Shown here in pieces: positions 28,836 through 36,536 of a stretch of 38,593 bases of DNA. The notes beneath the pieces are model-generated. The model was given only the letters and a program-made list of their open reading frames with translations, ran no database searches and was not told the origin of the DNA. Each line of letters starts with the position of its first letter. Within the stretch, counting starts at the first letter, position 1. The position numbers and the translations under genes are program-made. Origin of the DNA: Bacteroidaceae bacterium (GTDB lineage Bacteria > Bacteroidota > Bacteroidia > Bacteroidales > Bacteroidaceae). The stretch spans positions 1 through 38,593 of the forward strand of contig CABIXF010000038.1 of the NCBI GenBank assembly GCA_902362595.1. Reading direction: 5' to 3'.

Positions 28836-30290
28836 TTAAATTCTGTCCAACGGAATGTGAAGGGCCTGGGCCACTCCCTTACCGTAGTTTTCATCTGCCT
28901 GCATGCAATTCCGGATGTGGCGGAGTTTGATTTCTTCCGGAATGTTTCCCATGGCTCTGGCCGTATTCTCAAAGAGCACCTGTTGCTGGGCAGGCGTCAT
29001 CAGGCGGAACAGGGCACGAGGCTGAGAATAGTAGTCCGTGTCATCTTCCCGGTAATCCCACTGATAAGCCGCACCGTCCAGTTCCAGAGGCGGTTCCTTG
29101 TATTCGCCTTGCTGTTGCCATTCTCCGTAGCTGTTGGGTTCATAGCCCAGGGTCGAACCGTGGTTGCCGTCCACGCGCATCTGTCCGTCGCGGTGGTACA
29201 TGTTCAGGAAAGGACAGCGGCTCCGGTTGACCGGAATCTGGTGGTGGTTGACGCCCAGACGGTAACGCTGCGTGTCACCGTAAGAGAAGAGACGGCCCTG
29301 CAGCATGCGGTCGGGCGAGAAGCTGATGCCCGGCACCACGTTGGCCGGATTGAAAGCCGCCTGTTCTACGTCGGCAAAATAATTTTCCGGGTTGCGGTTC
29401 AGTTCGAGCACCCCCACCTCTATCAGCGGATATTCCTTTTGCGACCAGACTTTGGTCAGGTCGAAGGGGTTGAACGGACATGCTTTGGCCTGTTCTTCCG
29501 TCATCAGCTGGATGTACATCGTCCATTTCGGAAAGTCTCCTTTTTCAATGCTTTCGTAGAGGTCGCGCTGATGGCTTTCCCGGTCTTTCGCGATGATGGC
29601 TTCCGCTTCCGCATCGGTCAGGTTCCGGATACCCTGCTGGGTGTGCAGGTGGAATTTGACCCACGTACGTTTCCCTTCCGCATTGATCAGGGAGAACGTG
29701 TGGCTGCCATAGCCGTGCATGTGGCGGTACGAAGCCGGAATGCCGCGGTCGCTCATGGTGATGGTCACCTGGTGCAGGGCTTCGGGCAGTGAAGTCCAGA
29801 AGTCCCAGTTGTTGCGCGGGCTGCGCATGTTTGTACGCGGGTCCCGTTTCACCGCGTGGTTCAAGTCGGGAAATTTCAGCGGGTCGCGCAGGAAGAACAC
29901 CGGCGTGTTGTTTCCCACCAAGTCCCAGTTGCCTTCTTCGGTATAGAATTTGATGGCGAAGCCACGGATGTCACGTTCCGCATCCGCCGCCCCACGTTCA
30001 CCGGCCACTGTAGAAAAACGGACAAACAGTTCCGTTTCCTTTCCCACCTGTGAAAAAATGGCCGCCTTGGTATAGGCCGTGATATCGTGCGTGACCGTAA
30101 ATTTTCCAAACGCTCCCGAACCTTTGGCGTGCATGCGCCGTTCGGGAATCACTTCGCGGTCAAAATGTGCCAGTTTTTCGAGAAACCACACATCTTGTAA
30201 GAGCATCGGACCTCTTCGTCCTGCGGTAGCCACATTCTGGTTGTCGGCTACGGGTGCGCCTGAGGCACTGGTAAGTTTCTTTTTTTCCAT
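28836..30290 (-). CDS. katA: Heme catalase, small-subunit type
   Basis: The 484-residue enzyme converts hydrogen peroxide to water and oxygen in the cytoplasm. The active-site His54 lies in [11 protein letters not shown], the distal Asn127 in [12 protein letters not shown], and the heme-ligand Tyr337 in [14 protein letters not shown]. Length and motifs fit clade 3 monofunctional catalases such as the Bacteroides enzyme. The start [11 protein letters not shown] at 30290 matches the family N-terminus; an ATG two codons upstream is less likely. Only 40 bases separate it from the flavodoxin-like gene on the same strand and no -7 box is visible there, so it is probably co-transcribed. Confidence 0.96.
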   Translation of the reverse strand: MEKKKLTSASGAPVADNQNVATAGRRGPMLLQDVWFLEKLAHFDREVIPERRMHAKGSGAFGKFTVTHDITAYTKAAIFSQVGKETELFVRFSTVAGERGAADAERDIRGFAIKFYTEEGNWDLVGNNTPVFFLRDPLKFPDLNHAVKRDPRTNMRSPRNNWDFWTSLPEALHQVTITMSDRGIPASYRHMHGYGSHTFSLINAEGKRTWVKFHLHTQQGIRNLTDAEAEAIIAKDRESHQRDLYESIEKGDFPKWTMYIQLMTEEQAKACPFNPFDLTKVWSQKEYPLIEVGVLELNRNPENYFADVEQAAFNPANVVPGISFSPDRMLQGRLFSYGDTQRYRLGVNHHQIPVNRSRCPFLNMYHRDGQMRVDGNHGSTLGYEPNSYGEWQQQGEYKEPPLELDGAAYQWDYREDDTDYYSQPRALFRLMTPAQQQVLFENTARAMGNIPEEIKLRHIRNCMQADENYGKGVAQALHIPLDRI

Positions 30291-30330
30291 AAGCATTACA
30301 TTTGTGATTTGATAATAGATTAAGAAGGAA

Positions 30331-30753
30331 TTATACGGTGATGAACCGGTCCAGGATTTGTTTGTCCGAGTCGGTCAGCAAGCCGTTCTTGGATTGCAGG
30401 AAAGGTACAGGGGCTTTCCGGGAAATACGCAAGGCTTTCTTCATGTTCCGGAGCATGCTTCCTGTCCTGAATTTATAAGTTGTAAAAAGCAGCGTTCGGT
30501 GAGGAGGCACTTGTCCTGCCATTCGTCGGCTGCAGGCTTTCCATTGCCGGTGCGGGTGCTGTCCGACGACGAAACAGCCGCAAGTCCAGCATCCCGACAG
30601 CAGGAAATCCGTTTCTGCCAGCTTCTGAGGGTCGAAATCGGAAATCGCGCACAAGCTGACATGCAGCCCTTTCGACCAGAGATACATTGCAATCTCTCTG
30701 GCGAAAAAGGCTGTCTTTCCTTTGTGGCTATAATACAGGACAGTGGCTTTCAT
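30331..30753 (-). CDS. Flavodoxin-like protein
   Basis: The 140-residue protein has the N-terminal flavodoxin strand and phosphate loop ([20 protein letters not shown]), which should bind the FMN phosphate. [25 protein letters not shown] replaces the usual WxxG flavin loop and carries three Cys residues (GCWTCGC), which is unusual and may be redox active. The C-terminal helix is short. It could reduce a partner in peroxide defence; the partner is unknown. Its start overlaps the upstream SMP-30-like gene by 26 bases and it is followed by catalase, suggesting one transcript. Confidence 0.8.
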   Translation of the reverse strand: MKATVLYYSHKGKTAFFAREIAMYLWSKGLHVSLCAISDFDPQKLAETDFLLSGCWTCGCFVVGQHPHRQWKACSRRMAGQVPPHRTLLFTTYKFRTGSMLRNMKKALRISRKAPVPFLQSKNGLLTDSDKQILDRFITV

Positions 30754-31636
30754 TTGATTTGCAGCAACAAGATTCCTTTACAACCACCACCCGGCTGTTG
30801 GGCAGGTCGGGGATGTAGATAAAGCCGTCTTTTACGGTAATGTCGGCCGGACCAATCAGCGGCTGCTCCAGTTTCAAAGGCAGAGGAGACATTTTTCCGC
30901 TGGCCAAGTCAATGCGGCTCAGCTGGGCCGGTGTCCAGTTGGTGACAATCAGCGATTTTCCGTCGTAAGCGAAAGCGATGCCGTCGTATTGTCCGGTCAC
31001 TTCCGTCAGTTTGCGGGCCACGGGCTGCTTCAGGTTGTCGATGCGGTAAATCACATTGGCTTCCTTGGTCACTCCGTCGGCCGGATAAGAAGCTACATAC
31101 ATCATTCCGTCACGTACGAGCAGTCCGTTCGGTCCGCTGATTTGCAGCCATTCTTCGGGCTGTCCCGGCTGGGCCGGATTGCTGATGTCCAGGCGGAAAA
31201 TACGGTCGGTATTGGTCACCGAAGCATACAGGTAGTTTCCGTCGGCTGCCAGGTCGTTGACAAACAGGTTGCCTTTGGGCAGGGAAATGACTTTCGGCTT
31301 CTCCGCTTTGTCGGTCAGGTGATACACCACAATCTTGTTCACATCACATACATACAGGTAGTCCTGACGGATGAACATTCCTTTGGGAGCCGACAGATTG
31401 CCGTCGGCCGGAACCATGACCTGGGTCTTTCCGTCCTTATAAAATGCGATGTATCCTTTTCCTTCCGTGTTCAGCGGATTCAGTTCGGCGGTACCGAAGT
31501 TGGCCACCAGGATACCTCCCTGATACGGATACGTACTTTCACAATAACGAAGTCCTTCGTTTACTACACCTTTTACGGTTTGTGCCGACAAACTTATCGA
31601 CAAGCAAACAAACATTGCACTGAGAATCTTTTTCAT
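30728..31636 (-). CDS. Exported SMP-30/gluconolactonase-like beta-propeller protein
   Basis: The 302-residue protein starts with a signal peptide (MKKILSAMFVCLSISLSAQ), so it should be periplasmic or beyond. The rest is a repeated-blade beta-propeller with segments such as FIRQDYLYVCDVNKIVVYHL, LAADGNYLYASVTNTDRIFR, GLLVRDGMMYVASYPADGV and GIAFAYDGKSLIVTNW. This matches SMP-30/NHL-like propellers, but I cannot point to the metal ligands of true gluconolactonases. The C-terminus ends in a Cys-rich tail, [16 protein letters not shown]. The upstream ATG at 31660 adds eight polar residues ahead of the signal peptide and is rejected. It is first in the minus-strand operon with the flavodoxin-like and catalase genes. 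Confidence 0.8.
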   Translation of the reverse strand: MKKILSAMFVCLSISLSAQTVKGVVNEGLRYCESTYPYQGGILVANFGTAELNPLNTEGKGYIAFYKDGKTQVMVPADGNLSAPKGMFIRQDYLYVCDVNKIVVYHLTDKAEKPKVISLPKGNLFVNDLAADGNYLYASVTNTDRIFRLDISNPAQPGQPEEWLQISGPNGLLVRDGMMYVASYPADGVTKEANVIYRIDNLKQPVARKLTEVTGQYDGIAFAYDGKSLIVTNWTPAQLSRIDLASGKMSPLPLKLEQPLIGPADITVKDGFIYIPDLPNSRVVVVKESCCCKSNESHCPVL

Positions 31637-31657
31637 CTTTTTACGTTTATTTTTTGA

Positions 31658-31665
31658 CAAAGTTA
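31658..31665 (-). promoter_or_regulatory. Predicted -7 element of the SMP-30/catalase operon
   Basis: Minus-strand TAACTTTG matches TAnnTTTG and lies 21 bases before the start at 31636. The upstream TTTG (31675-31678 on this strand) is too close for a -33 box and belongs to the palindrome discussed separately. Confidence 0.5.
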
Positions 31666-31674
31666 AATGCGAGC

Positions 31675-31693
31675 CAAATATTTTCTATATTTG
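31675..31693. promoter_or_regulatory. Possible LysR operator overlapping the regulator's -7 box
   Basis: CAAATAT and ATATTTG form a perfect inverted pair around TTTCT (31675-31681 and 31687-31693). It lies in the gap between the divergent LysR and SMP-30 genes. The plus-strand -7 box TATATTTG (31686-31693) is inside it, so a bound regulator could repress its own gene. LysR sites typically have a T-N11-A dyad, which this can accommodate. Confidence 0.45.
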
Positions 31694-31739
31694 TAGCACT
31701 CATTTTTCCGATAACATTCATAGGCAGAAACGATAAGAA

Positions 31740-32630
31740 ATGGAACTCCGTCAGTTGAAATATTTTAAAGCGGCCTGCGAATTGCAGAATTTTTCGGAGG
31801 CGGCACGTGCGTTGTTTATCTCACAAAGTACACTTTCCCAGCAGATTAAGCAGCTGGAAGATGAATTGGACGTCTTGCTTTTCGACCGCATCGGGAAGCG
31901 GGTGGTTCCTACGGAAGCCGGACTGGCTTTTTTGCCTTATGCAGCAAAGGCGCTTTACGATGCGGAAGACGGAAAACAGATTATCCGCGACTTGAAAGGG
32001 ATAGAGACGGGGGTGCTTCACATCGGGGTGACTTATAGCATGAGCCCCTTGCTGATTGCGGCACTGACTCGTTTCACGAAGACCTATCCGAAGGTCAAGG
32101 TCGATATCAGTTTTGCCACCTCGGAAGAATTGCTGGAGCGGCTGGAAGCCAATCACCTGGATTTTGTATTGTCTTTCAAGCCGGAAGGCACGTCGGAAGG
32201 GTTTGAAACTTTACCTTTGTTTTCTTCCCGCCTGAATTTCATTGTGCACCGTTCGCATCCGTTGGCCGGACTTTCTTCCATTACGCTGAAACGGCTGTGC
32301 GAGACTCCGCTGGTGTTGCCGGGACAGGGCTTTGCCACCCGGAAGAAGGTGGATGAATTATGCCGTATCCAGCACTTGGAACTGACGGTGGGGGTAGAAA
32401 TGAACGACGTACATACCATTATCCATACCTTGCGGGAAGGCTATTGGGCTACGATTCTGACTCAAGCGGCTGTGCGCGGGGAAGAAGATTTGGTGCAGAT
32501 TCCTATCTTGTGTGCCGATGCGTTGGCCTCTGAAGGCTGTCTGTTCTGGGCGCAGGGAAACTACCGGAAAAAGTCGGCGCTGGCATTTGCCGATTTTTTG
32601 CAGAAGACGGTCGAAAACGGGGGAGAATGA
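31740..32630 (+). CDS. LysR family transcriptional regulator
   Basis: The 296-residue protein has the winged helix-turn-helix at the N-terminus (MELRQLKYFKAACELQNFSE, then SQSTLSQQIKQLEDELDVLLFDR) and a periplasmic-binding-like effector domain from about residue 90 (GVLHIGVTYSMSPLLIAAL). The helix-turn-helix and effector domains resemble CynR-type members. The Cys pair that defines OxyR is not present, so peroxide sensing by disulfide is not supported. It is divergent from the SMP-30-flavodoxin-catalase operon and may control it. The effector is unknown. Confidence 0.92.
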   Translation: MELRQLKYFKAACELQNFSEAARALFISQSTLSQQIKQLEDELDVLLFDRIGKRVVPTEAGLAFLPYAAKALYDAEDGKQIIRDLKGIETGVLHIGVTYSMSPLLIAALTRFTKTYPKVKVDISFATSEELLERLEANHLDFVLSFKPEGTSEGFETLPLFSSRLNFIVHRSHPLAGLSSITLKRLCETPLVLPGQGFATRKKVDELCRIQHLELTVGVEMNDVHTIIHTLREGYWATILTQAAVRGEEDLVQIPILCADALASEGCLFWAQGNYRKKSALAFADFLQKTVENGGE

Positions 32631-32717
32631 GATAGGCCGGAGGATGCCGGCGGGTTTAAAAAATGATAAGGGCAAAAAAAGATGGACGGCTCTTCCCCGT
32701 AATCCGTGCCGAATTAT

Positions 32718-32725
32718 TAACTTTG
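32718..32725 (+). promoter_or_regulatory. Predicted -7 element for metA
   Basis: TAACTTTG matches TAnnTTTG and lies 34 bases before the metA start. The leader of about 27 bases is too short to hold a SAM riboswitch. Confidence 0.55.
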
Positions 32726-32759
32726 CCCTTTGATAGAAAATAAACAGAAACACAGCCAT

Positions 32760-33683
32760 ATGCCATTAAATTTACCCGATAAACTGCCGGCAATCGAGTT
32801 GTTGAAGGAAGAGAATATTTTCGTGATAGACAATTCGCGGGCCAGCTCGCAGGACATCCGTCCGTTGAAGATTGTCGTACTCAACCTTATGCCACTTAAA
32901 ATAACGACAGAAACCGACTTGATCCGTTTGTTGTCCAACTCCCCTCTGCAGATTGAGGTGAGCCTGATGAAGCTGAAAAGCCATACTTCAAAGAATACGC
33001 CGGTGGAGCACATGAAAGCGTTCTATCGTGATTTTGAATTGATGAGAAACGAAAAGTTCGACGGAATGATTATTACCGGAGCCCCGGTGGAACACCTGGA
33101 TTTTGAAGATGTCAACTACTGGGACGAGGTGACGGATATTTTCGAATGGACCCGTACCCATGTCACCTCCACGTTCTATATCTGCTGGGCGGCACAGGCC
33201 GGCTTGTATTACCATTACGGCATCCCGAAGTATCCGTTGGACAAGAAAATGTTCGGCATCTTTGAACACCACATCTGCAAGGGCTTTGAGCATCTGCCCA
33301 TCTTCCGTGGATTCGACGACGTGTTCTATGTGCCTCATAGCCGTCACACCGAAGTCCGCCGGGAAGACATTGAAAAATGCAAGGACCTGCAGATTATTTC
33401 CGAGTCGCCCGAGTCGGGTGTACACATCGTAATGGCTCGTGGCGGACGCGAGTTTTTCGTGACCGGCCATTCGGAATATTCTCCTTACACGCTGGATACG
33501 GAATACCGTCGTGACCTGGGCAAAGGCCTGCCCATTGAAATGCCGCGTAATTACTACCGCGACAACGATCTGGAAAAAGGACCGCTGGTGCGCTGGCGGA
33601 GCGTGGCCAACCTGTTGTTCTCCAACTGGATGAACTATTATGTGTACCAAGAAACTCCTTACGATATCAACCAGATAAAATAA
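32760..33683 (+). CDS. metA: Homoserine O-acyltransferase (MetA fold), probably acetyl-CoA-specific
   Basis: The 307-residue enzyme activates homoserine for methionine synthesis. MetA landmarks are present: the nucleophile Cys142 in [11 protein letters not shown], the base His237 in VTGHSEYS, and Glu239 after it. Residue 111 is Glu ([10 protein letters not shown]), where E. coli has Gly in TGAPLGLVEF. Work on MetA proteins showed that Glu at this place favours acetyl-CoA and Gly favours succinyl-CoA, so O-acetylhomoserine is the likely product even though the family name is succinyltransferase. The start [11 protein letters not shown] at 32760 is the family N-terminus; an ATG ten codons upstream is rejected. 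The U32 gene begins 2 bases after the stop. Confidence 0.95.
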   Translation: MPLNLPDKLPAIELLKEENIFVIDNSRASSQDIRPLKIVVLNLMPLKITTETDLIRLLSNSPLQIEVSLMKLKSHTSKNTPVEHMKAFYRDFELMRNEKFDGMIITGAPVEHLDFEDVNYWDEVTDIFEWTRTHVTSTFYICWAAQAGLYYHYGIPKYPLDKKMFGIFEHHICKGFEHLPIFRGFDDVFYVPHSRHTEVRREDIEKCKDLQIISESPESGVHIVMARGGREFFVTGHSEYSPYTLDTEYRRDLGKGLPIEMPRNYYRDNDLEKGPLVRWRSVANLLFSNWMNYYVYQETPYDINQIK

Positions 33684-33685
33684 GC

Positions 33686-35527
33686 ATGATCAGACAACGT
33701 CCTATCGAACTGCTTGCCCCGGCCAAGAACCTGGAGTGCGGCATGGAAGCTATCAACCACGGGGCCGATGCGGTATATATCGGTGCCCCGCGTTTCGGCG
33801 CACGTGCCGCTGCCGGCAACTCATTGGAAGACATTGAGGCCCTGGTGCGTTATGCCCATTTGTATCGCGTACGCATCTACGTGACTGTCAATACCATCCT
33901 GAAGGAAGAGGAACTGGCAGATACCGAGAAAATGATTTGGGATTTGTACCGGGTGGGGGTGGATGCCCTCATCGTGCAGGACATGGGAATCACCCGCCTG
34001 AATCTGCCCCCGATTCTGCTGCATGCCAGTACGCAGATGGACAACCGCACGCCGCAGAAAGTGAAATTCCTGGCTGAGGCCGGTTTCCGTCAAGTGGTAT
34101 TGGCCCGTGAGCTGACACTGGACGAGATTGCAAAAATTCATGCCGCCTGTCCGGATACGCCGCTGGAGGTATTCGTGCACGGCGCTTTGTGCGTGAGCTA
34201 CAGCGGACAGTGCTACGTGAGTCAGGCATGTTTCGGCCGCAGTGCCAACCGCGGAGAGTGTGCGCAGTTCTGCCGCCTGAGTTTCGACATGGTGGATGCG
34301 GACGGGAAAACGATTGCCCGCGGCAAGCACCTGCTATCGCTGAAAGACATGAACCAGAGCGACAACCTGGAGGCCTTGCTGGATGCGGGCGCCTCTTCGC
34401 TGAAGATTGAGGGACGCTTGAAGGACGTGGCCTACGTGAAGAACGTGACTGCCTATTACCGCCAGAAGCTGGATGCCATCCTGAAGCGCCGGAAAGAATA
34501 CGTGCGGGCTTCGTCCGGTACCGTCCGTCTGGCTTTCCGTCCGCAGCTGGACAAGAGTTTCAGCCGGGGATTTACCGATTACTTCCTGCACGGGCGTACG
34601 CCGGATATTTTCTCTTTCCATACGCCGAAGTCGTTGGGCGAGGAGATGGGCGTGGTGAAAGAAGTGCGCGGCAACTATTTCACGGTGGCCGGAGTGAAAC
34701 CTTTCAGCAACGGTGACGGACTCTGCTATTTGGACGAACAAGGCAAGTTGCACGGTTTCCGGGTAAACCGGGTGGAGAACAACAAACTCTATCCGCAGGA
34801 GATGCCGCGTCTGCGTCCGAAGACCAAAATCTACCGTAACTTCGACCAGGAGTTTGAACGGGTGATGCAGAAAAAGTCGGCTGAACGGAAGATGGCCGTA
34901 TCCATGTTGTTTGAAGAGAACAACTTCGGGTTTACCCTGACCCTGACCGACGAAGACGATAACTGCATCAGCGTGACGCTGCCGGCAGAAAAGACACTGG
35001 CACGTACCCCTCAGGCCGAAAACCTGAAGAACCAGTTGGGTAAGCTGGGCAACACCCCGTTTGAGCTGGAGAAACTGGACATCTCCTTGTCGGCGGACTG
35101 GTTTGTACCTTCTTCTGCCTTGGCCGATTTGCGTCGGAATGCGGTGGAAAAGCTGCTGGAAGCCCGCCGCATCAACTATCCGCAGGAAAGGGTACGCTTC
35201 CCGAAAACCACGCATGCGTTTATCGTGGGCGACCTGACCTACCTGGGCAATGTGATGAATACGAAGGCACAGGCCTTCTATCACGACCACGGTGTGAAGC
35301 GCATCGAACCTGCTTTTGAGAAAGAACCACGGACCGATGCCGTGCTGATGTTCTGCAAGCATTGCCTGCGCTACAGCATGGGCTGGTGTCCGGTACATCA
35401 TAAGGTGAAATCGCCCTACAAGGAGCCTTACTATCTGGTAAGTACGGACGGACGGCGATTCCGCCTGGATTTCGACTGTAAGGTCTGTCAGATGAAAGTG
35501 TCATTGGATAATCAGAAGTCAGAATGA
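33686..35527 (+). CDS. U32 family RNA-hydroxylation protein, RlhA-like
   Basis: The 613-residue protein has the U32 barrel at residues about 1-300 (PIELLAPAKNLECGMEAINH, GADAVYIG, VFVHGALCVSYSGQCYVS) with a Cys cluster at 176, 182, 192 and 196, thought to hold an iron-sulfur site. A C-terminal extension from about residue 380 resembles DUF3656. This two-domain form is that of E. coli RlhA (YdcP), which hydroxylates C2501 of 23S rRNA; the shorter TrhP acts on tRNA U34. A second Cys group near the end (CKHCLRYSMGWCPVH and CKVCQMK) is notable. The name peptidase is a family label only. It lies 2 bases after metA and overlaps the next gene by 4. Confidence 0.88.
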   Translation: MIRQRPIELLAPAKNLECGMEAINHGADAVYIGAPRFGARAAAGNSLEDIEALVRYAHLYRVRIYVTVNTILKEEELADTEKMIWDLYRVGVDALIVQDMGITRLNLPPILLHASTQMDNRTPQKVKFLAEAGFRQVVLARELTLDEIAKIHAACPDTPLEVFVHGALCVSYSGQCYVSQACFGRSANRGECAQFCRLSFDMVDADGKTIARGKHLLSLKDMNQSDNLEALLDAGASSLKIEGRLKDVAYVKNVTAYYRQKLDAILKRRKEYVRASSGTVRLAFRPQLDKSFSRGFTDYFLHGRTPDIFSFHTPKSLGEEMGVVKEVRGNYFTVAGVKPFSNGDGLCYLDEQGKLHGFRVNRVENNKLYPQEMPRLRPKTKIYRNFDQEFERVMQKKSAERKMAVSMLFEENNFGFTLTLTDEDDNCISVTLPAEKTLARTPQAENLKNQLGKLGNTPFELEKLDISLSADWFVPSSALADLRRNAVEKLLEARRINYPQERVRFPKTTHAFIVGDLTYLGNVMNTKAQAFYHDHGVKRIEPAFEKEPRTDAVLMFCKHCLRYSMGWCPVHHKVKSPYKEPYYLVSTDGRRFRLDFDCKVCQMKVSLDNQKSE

Positions 35528-36480
35528 AACACGCGGGTTATATTCTAGGGGTGATTTGTTTGCTGTTGTGCGTGACGGCCTGTCATTACCGTACTTCCTT
35601 GTCTGCGGCAGGAGAAGGAAATCCGAATGATTCGGTGACGGCGGTGGTGAGGGAATGTCCGTATGCCTTGAACAGCAATTTCCGGGTCACGGCCGACACG
35701 CTCTGGCTTCATCAGCTCCCGTTGCTCGATTCCATTCCGGTGAAGGAAGGCGATGAACTGGTGGTAGCCGAGATTACCGCCCGTAAAGAAATGGAAGGCG
35801 ACTCGGTGTGGGTGAAAGTGGCCCGCGACCAGGAAACCATCGGATGGGTTCCCGAACGCCAGTTGCTGTCGCACATCGTCCCCGTAGACCCCATCTCCCG
35901 TTGCATCCACTTGTTCAGCAACTCCCATGCCCTGCCGTTCTTTCTGGTGCTGGCCGTGTTCTTCCTCTGCTTCGTGTACCGTGCCTTGCGGCGCAAGCAG
36001 ATTAAGCTCATCTGGCTGAATGACATTGACAGTGTGTTTCCCATTACCCTGTCGTGGTTGATGGCTGCGGCAGCCACGTTGTATAACAGCATGCAGCATT
36101 TCGTACCGGAAACCTGGGAGCGGTATTATTATGACCCTTCGCTGAATCCCTTCGACCTGCCTTTCGTATTGGGACTCTTCGTGCTCAGCGTGTTCCTTAT
36201 TCTGTTGCTGGGGGTGGCCTTGCTGGACGACCTGTTTCACCAGACCACGATGGAGGTGGCCTTTTTCTATCTGCTGGGACTGGCTTCCTGCTGCATTTTC
36301 TTGTATATCTTTTTCACCTACTTGTGGGTGTATCTGGCCTATCTGGCCTTTATCGCCTATTCCGTGTGGTGCGTCCGGCGCTTGCGCAAGGCTAACAGCT
36401 ATCCCTACGCCTGTGGAGCCTGTGGTGCCAAGATGAGGTCGAAAGGCATTTGTCCGCACTGTGGCGCCTTGAATGAGTAA
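35524..36480 (+). CDS. Membrane protein with SH3-like domain and C-terminal zinc ribbon
   Basis: The 318-residue protein starts with a lipoprotein-like signal (VTAC, Cys20). Residues about 45-120 look like a bacterial SH3 domain (FRVTADTLWLHQLPLLDSIPV, DSVWVKVARDQETIGWVPE). Five hydrophobic segments follow, at about 138-158, 172-190, 212-238, 243-262 and 264-282. The tail is a zinc ribbon, CGACGAKMRSKGICPHCG. With five crossings the SH3 domain would be periplasmic and the ribbon cytoplasmic, which agrees with the biology of each. The function is unknown; sensing or coupling across the membrane is a guess. Its start overlaps the U32 gene by 4 bases, making it the third gene of the metA operon. 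Confidence 0.82.
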   Translation: MKHAGYILGVICLLLCVTACHYRTSLSAAGEGNPNDSVTAVVRECPYALNSNFRVTADTLWLHQLPLLDSIPVKEGDELVVAEITARKEMEGDSVWVKVARDQETIGWVPERQLLSHIVPVDPISRCIHLFSNSHALPFFLVLAVFFLCFVYRALRRKQIKLIWLNDIDSVFPITLSWLMAAAATLYNSMQHFVPETWERYYYDPSLNPFDLPFVLGLFVLSVFLILLLGVALLDDLFHQTTMEVAFFYLLGLASCCIFLYIFFTYLWVYLAYLAFIAYSVWCVRRLRKANSYPYACGACGAKMRSKGICPHCGALNE

Positions 36481-36489
36481 TAATCCGCA

Positions 36490-36505
36490 TAATTTTGTAA
36501 TTTTG
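36490..36505 (+). promoter_or_regulatory. Predicted tandem -7 elements for the ABC-F gene
   Basis: Two copies of TAATTTTG lie back to back (36490-36497 and 36498-36505). CTTG at 36468-36471 is 18 bases before the first copy. The start codon is 32 bases after the second. Confidence 0.5.
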
Positions 36506-36536
36506 CACCTTTCAAAAATTTAAAACCCTACATAAT

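Noticed and set aside
28857..29792. 311-codon plus-strand ORF opposite catalase
   Set aside because: It mirrors the catalase frame; catalase has all active-site residues.
31740..32630. OxyR identity for the LysR regulator next to catalase
   Set aside because: The regulatory Cys pair of OxyR is absent and the sequence is more like CynR-type regulators.
32726..32759. SAM riboswitch ahead of metA
   Set aside because: Only about 27 bases separate the predicted transcription start from the ATG.
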